A DNA stretch of 47,765 nucleotides from a bacterium. GTDB taxonomy: Bacteria; 4484-113; JAFGCY01. Positions within the stretch are counted from its first letter, which is position 1. Each line of letters begins with the position of its first letter. Shown in pieces: positions 47,709-47,765 of the stretch. The DNA lies in NCBI GenBank assembly GCA_020849855.1, contig JADZFO010000049.1:1-47765 (forward strand). Direction: 5' to 3'. The position numbers were made by a program, and so were the translations under genes. Under the pieces are notes generated by a model. It was not told where the DNA came from. It ran no database searches and saw only the letters and a list, made by a program, of their open reading frames with translations.

Positions 47709-47765
47709 AAAACTGAGCAAACCTGTGTAGTCTCCAGCCGCAGGCAAGTAAGTAAATGCTCATCC

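Overview
The window is GC-rich bacterial chromosome, dense with genes on both strands. I cannot name the organism. The mix is suggestive: a G5/3D-domain wall protein, a bifunctional PBP1, many lipoproteins with clear lipoboxes, two giant tricorn-type proteases, and TANNNT promoter elements sitting 5-9 nt before start codons (leaderless transcription, as known from Deinococcus-like and actinobacterial lineages). This points to an uncultured or poorly studied phylum rather than a model group. All three tRNA genes and the housekeeping genes (gltX, acyP, ferritin, transketolase N-half) look bacterial and intact.

Layout. 1-2.1 kb: the 3' end of an ISL3-type transposase, a G5/3D exported wall-hydrolase-like gene, and a gene-free kilobase that holds a candidate structured RNA with its own intrinsic terminator on the minus strand. 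2.1-6 kb: gltX, a 9-copy heptamer repeat that includes the gltX stop codon, small membrane proteins, a lipoprotein and acyP. 6-7.6 kb: two adjacent exported cysteine/lysine-rich proteins with about 54 and 41 cysteines. 7.7-10.4 kb: a scar with a hicBA remnant, a second diverged copy of the transketolase 3' end, an unknown tail-anchored gene, and the real transketolase N-terminal subunit.

10.5-25 kb: six large lipoproteins, all on the minus strand, sharing one N-terminal module (motif IGLxN...RWDW) in front of different beta-propeller-like bodies (SBBP-like, PQQ-like, BNR/sialidase-like). They are interrupted by plus-strand phnB-like and yfcH-like genes. 25-33 kb: an O-methyltransferase and a tandem pair of tricorn-like S41 proteases. 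33-44.8 kb: an aldo-keto reductase, two DUF2892 membrane proteins, an HtrA-like protease, a PBP1 operon with an unusual zinc-ribbon/TM/HELRH protein, a zinc-ribbon CD225-like protein, ferritin, a marR-MFS operon and a membrane-anchored PQQ propeller.

44.9-47.8 kb: a tRNA-Val/Asp/Phe cluster invaded at tRNA-Phe by an element carrying a large serine recombinase. The recombinase frame runs antisense through tRNA-Phe and stops inside tRNA-Asp. A ComEC-like metallo-beta-lactamase-fold protein is the next cargo gene, and the element continues beyond the window.

The most promising undescribed items are the six-member lipoprotein family, the Cys-rich exported pair, the structured RNA at 1.4-1.7 kb and the recombinase/tRNA overlap. 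Many exported genes have an SD and a -10 about 20-50 nt upstream, while most cytosolic genes have the -10 directly before the start. This suggests two translation-initiation classes in this genome.
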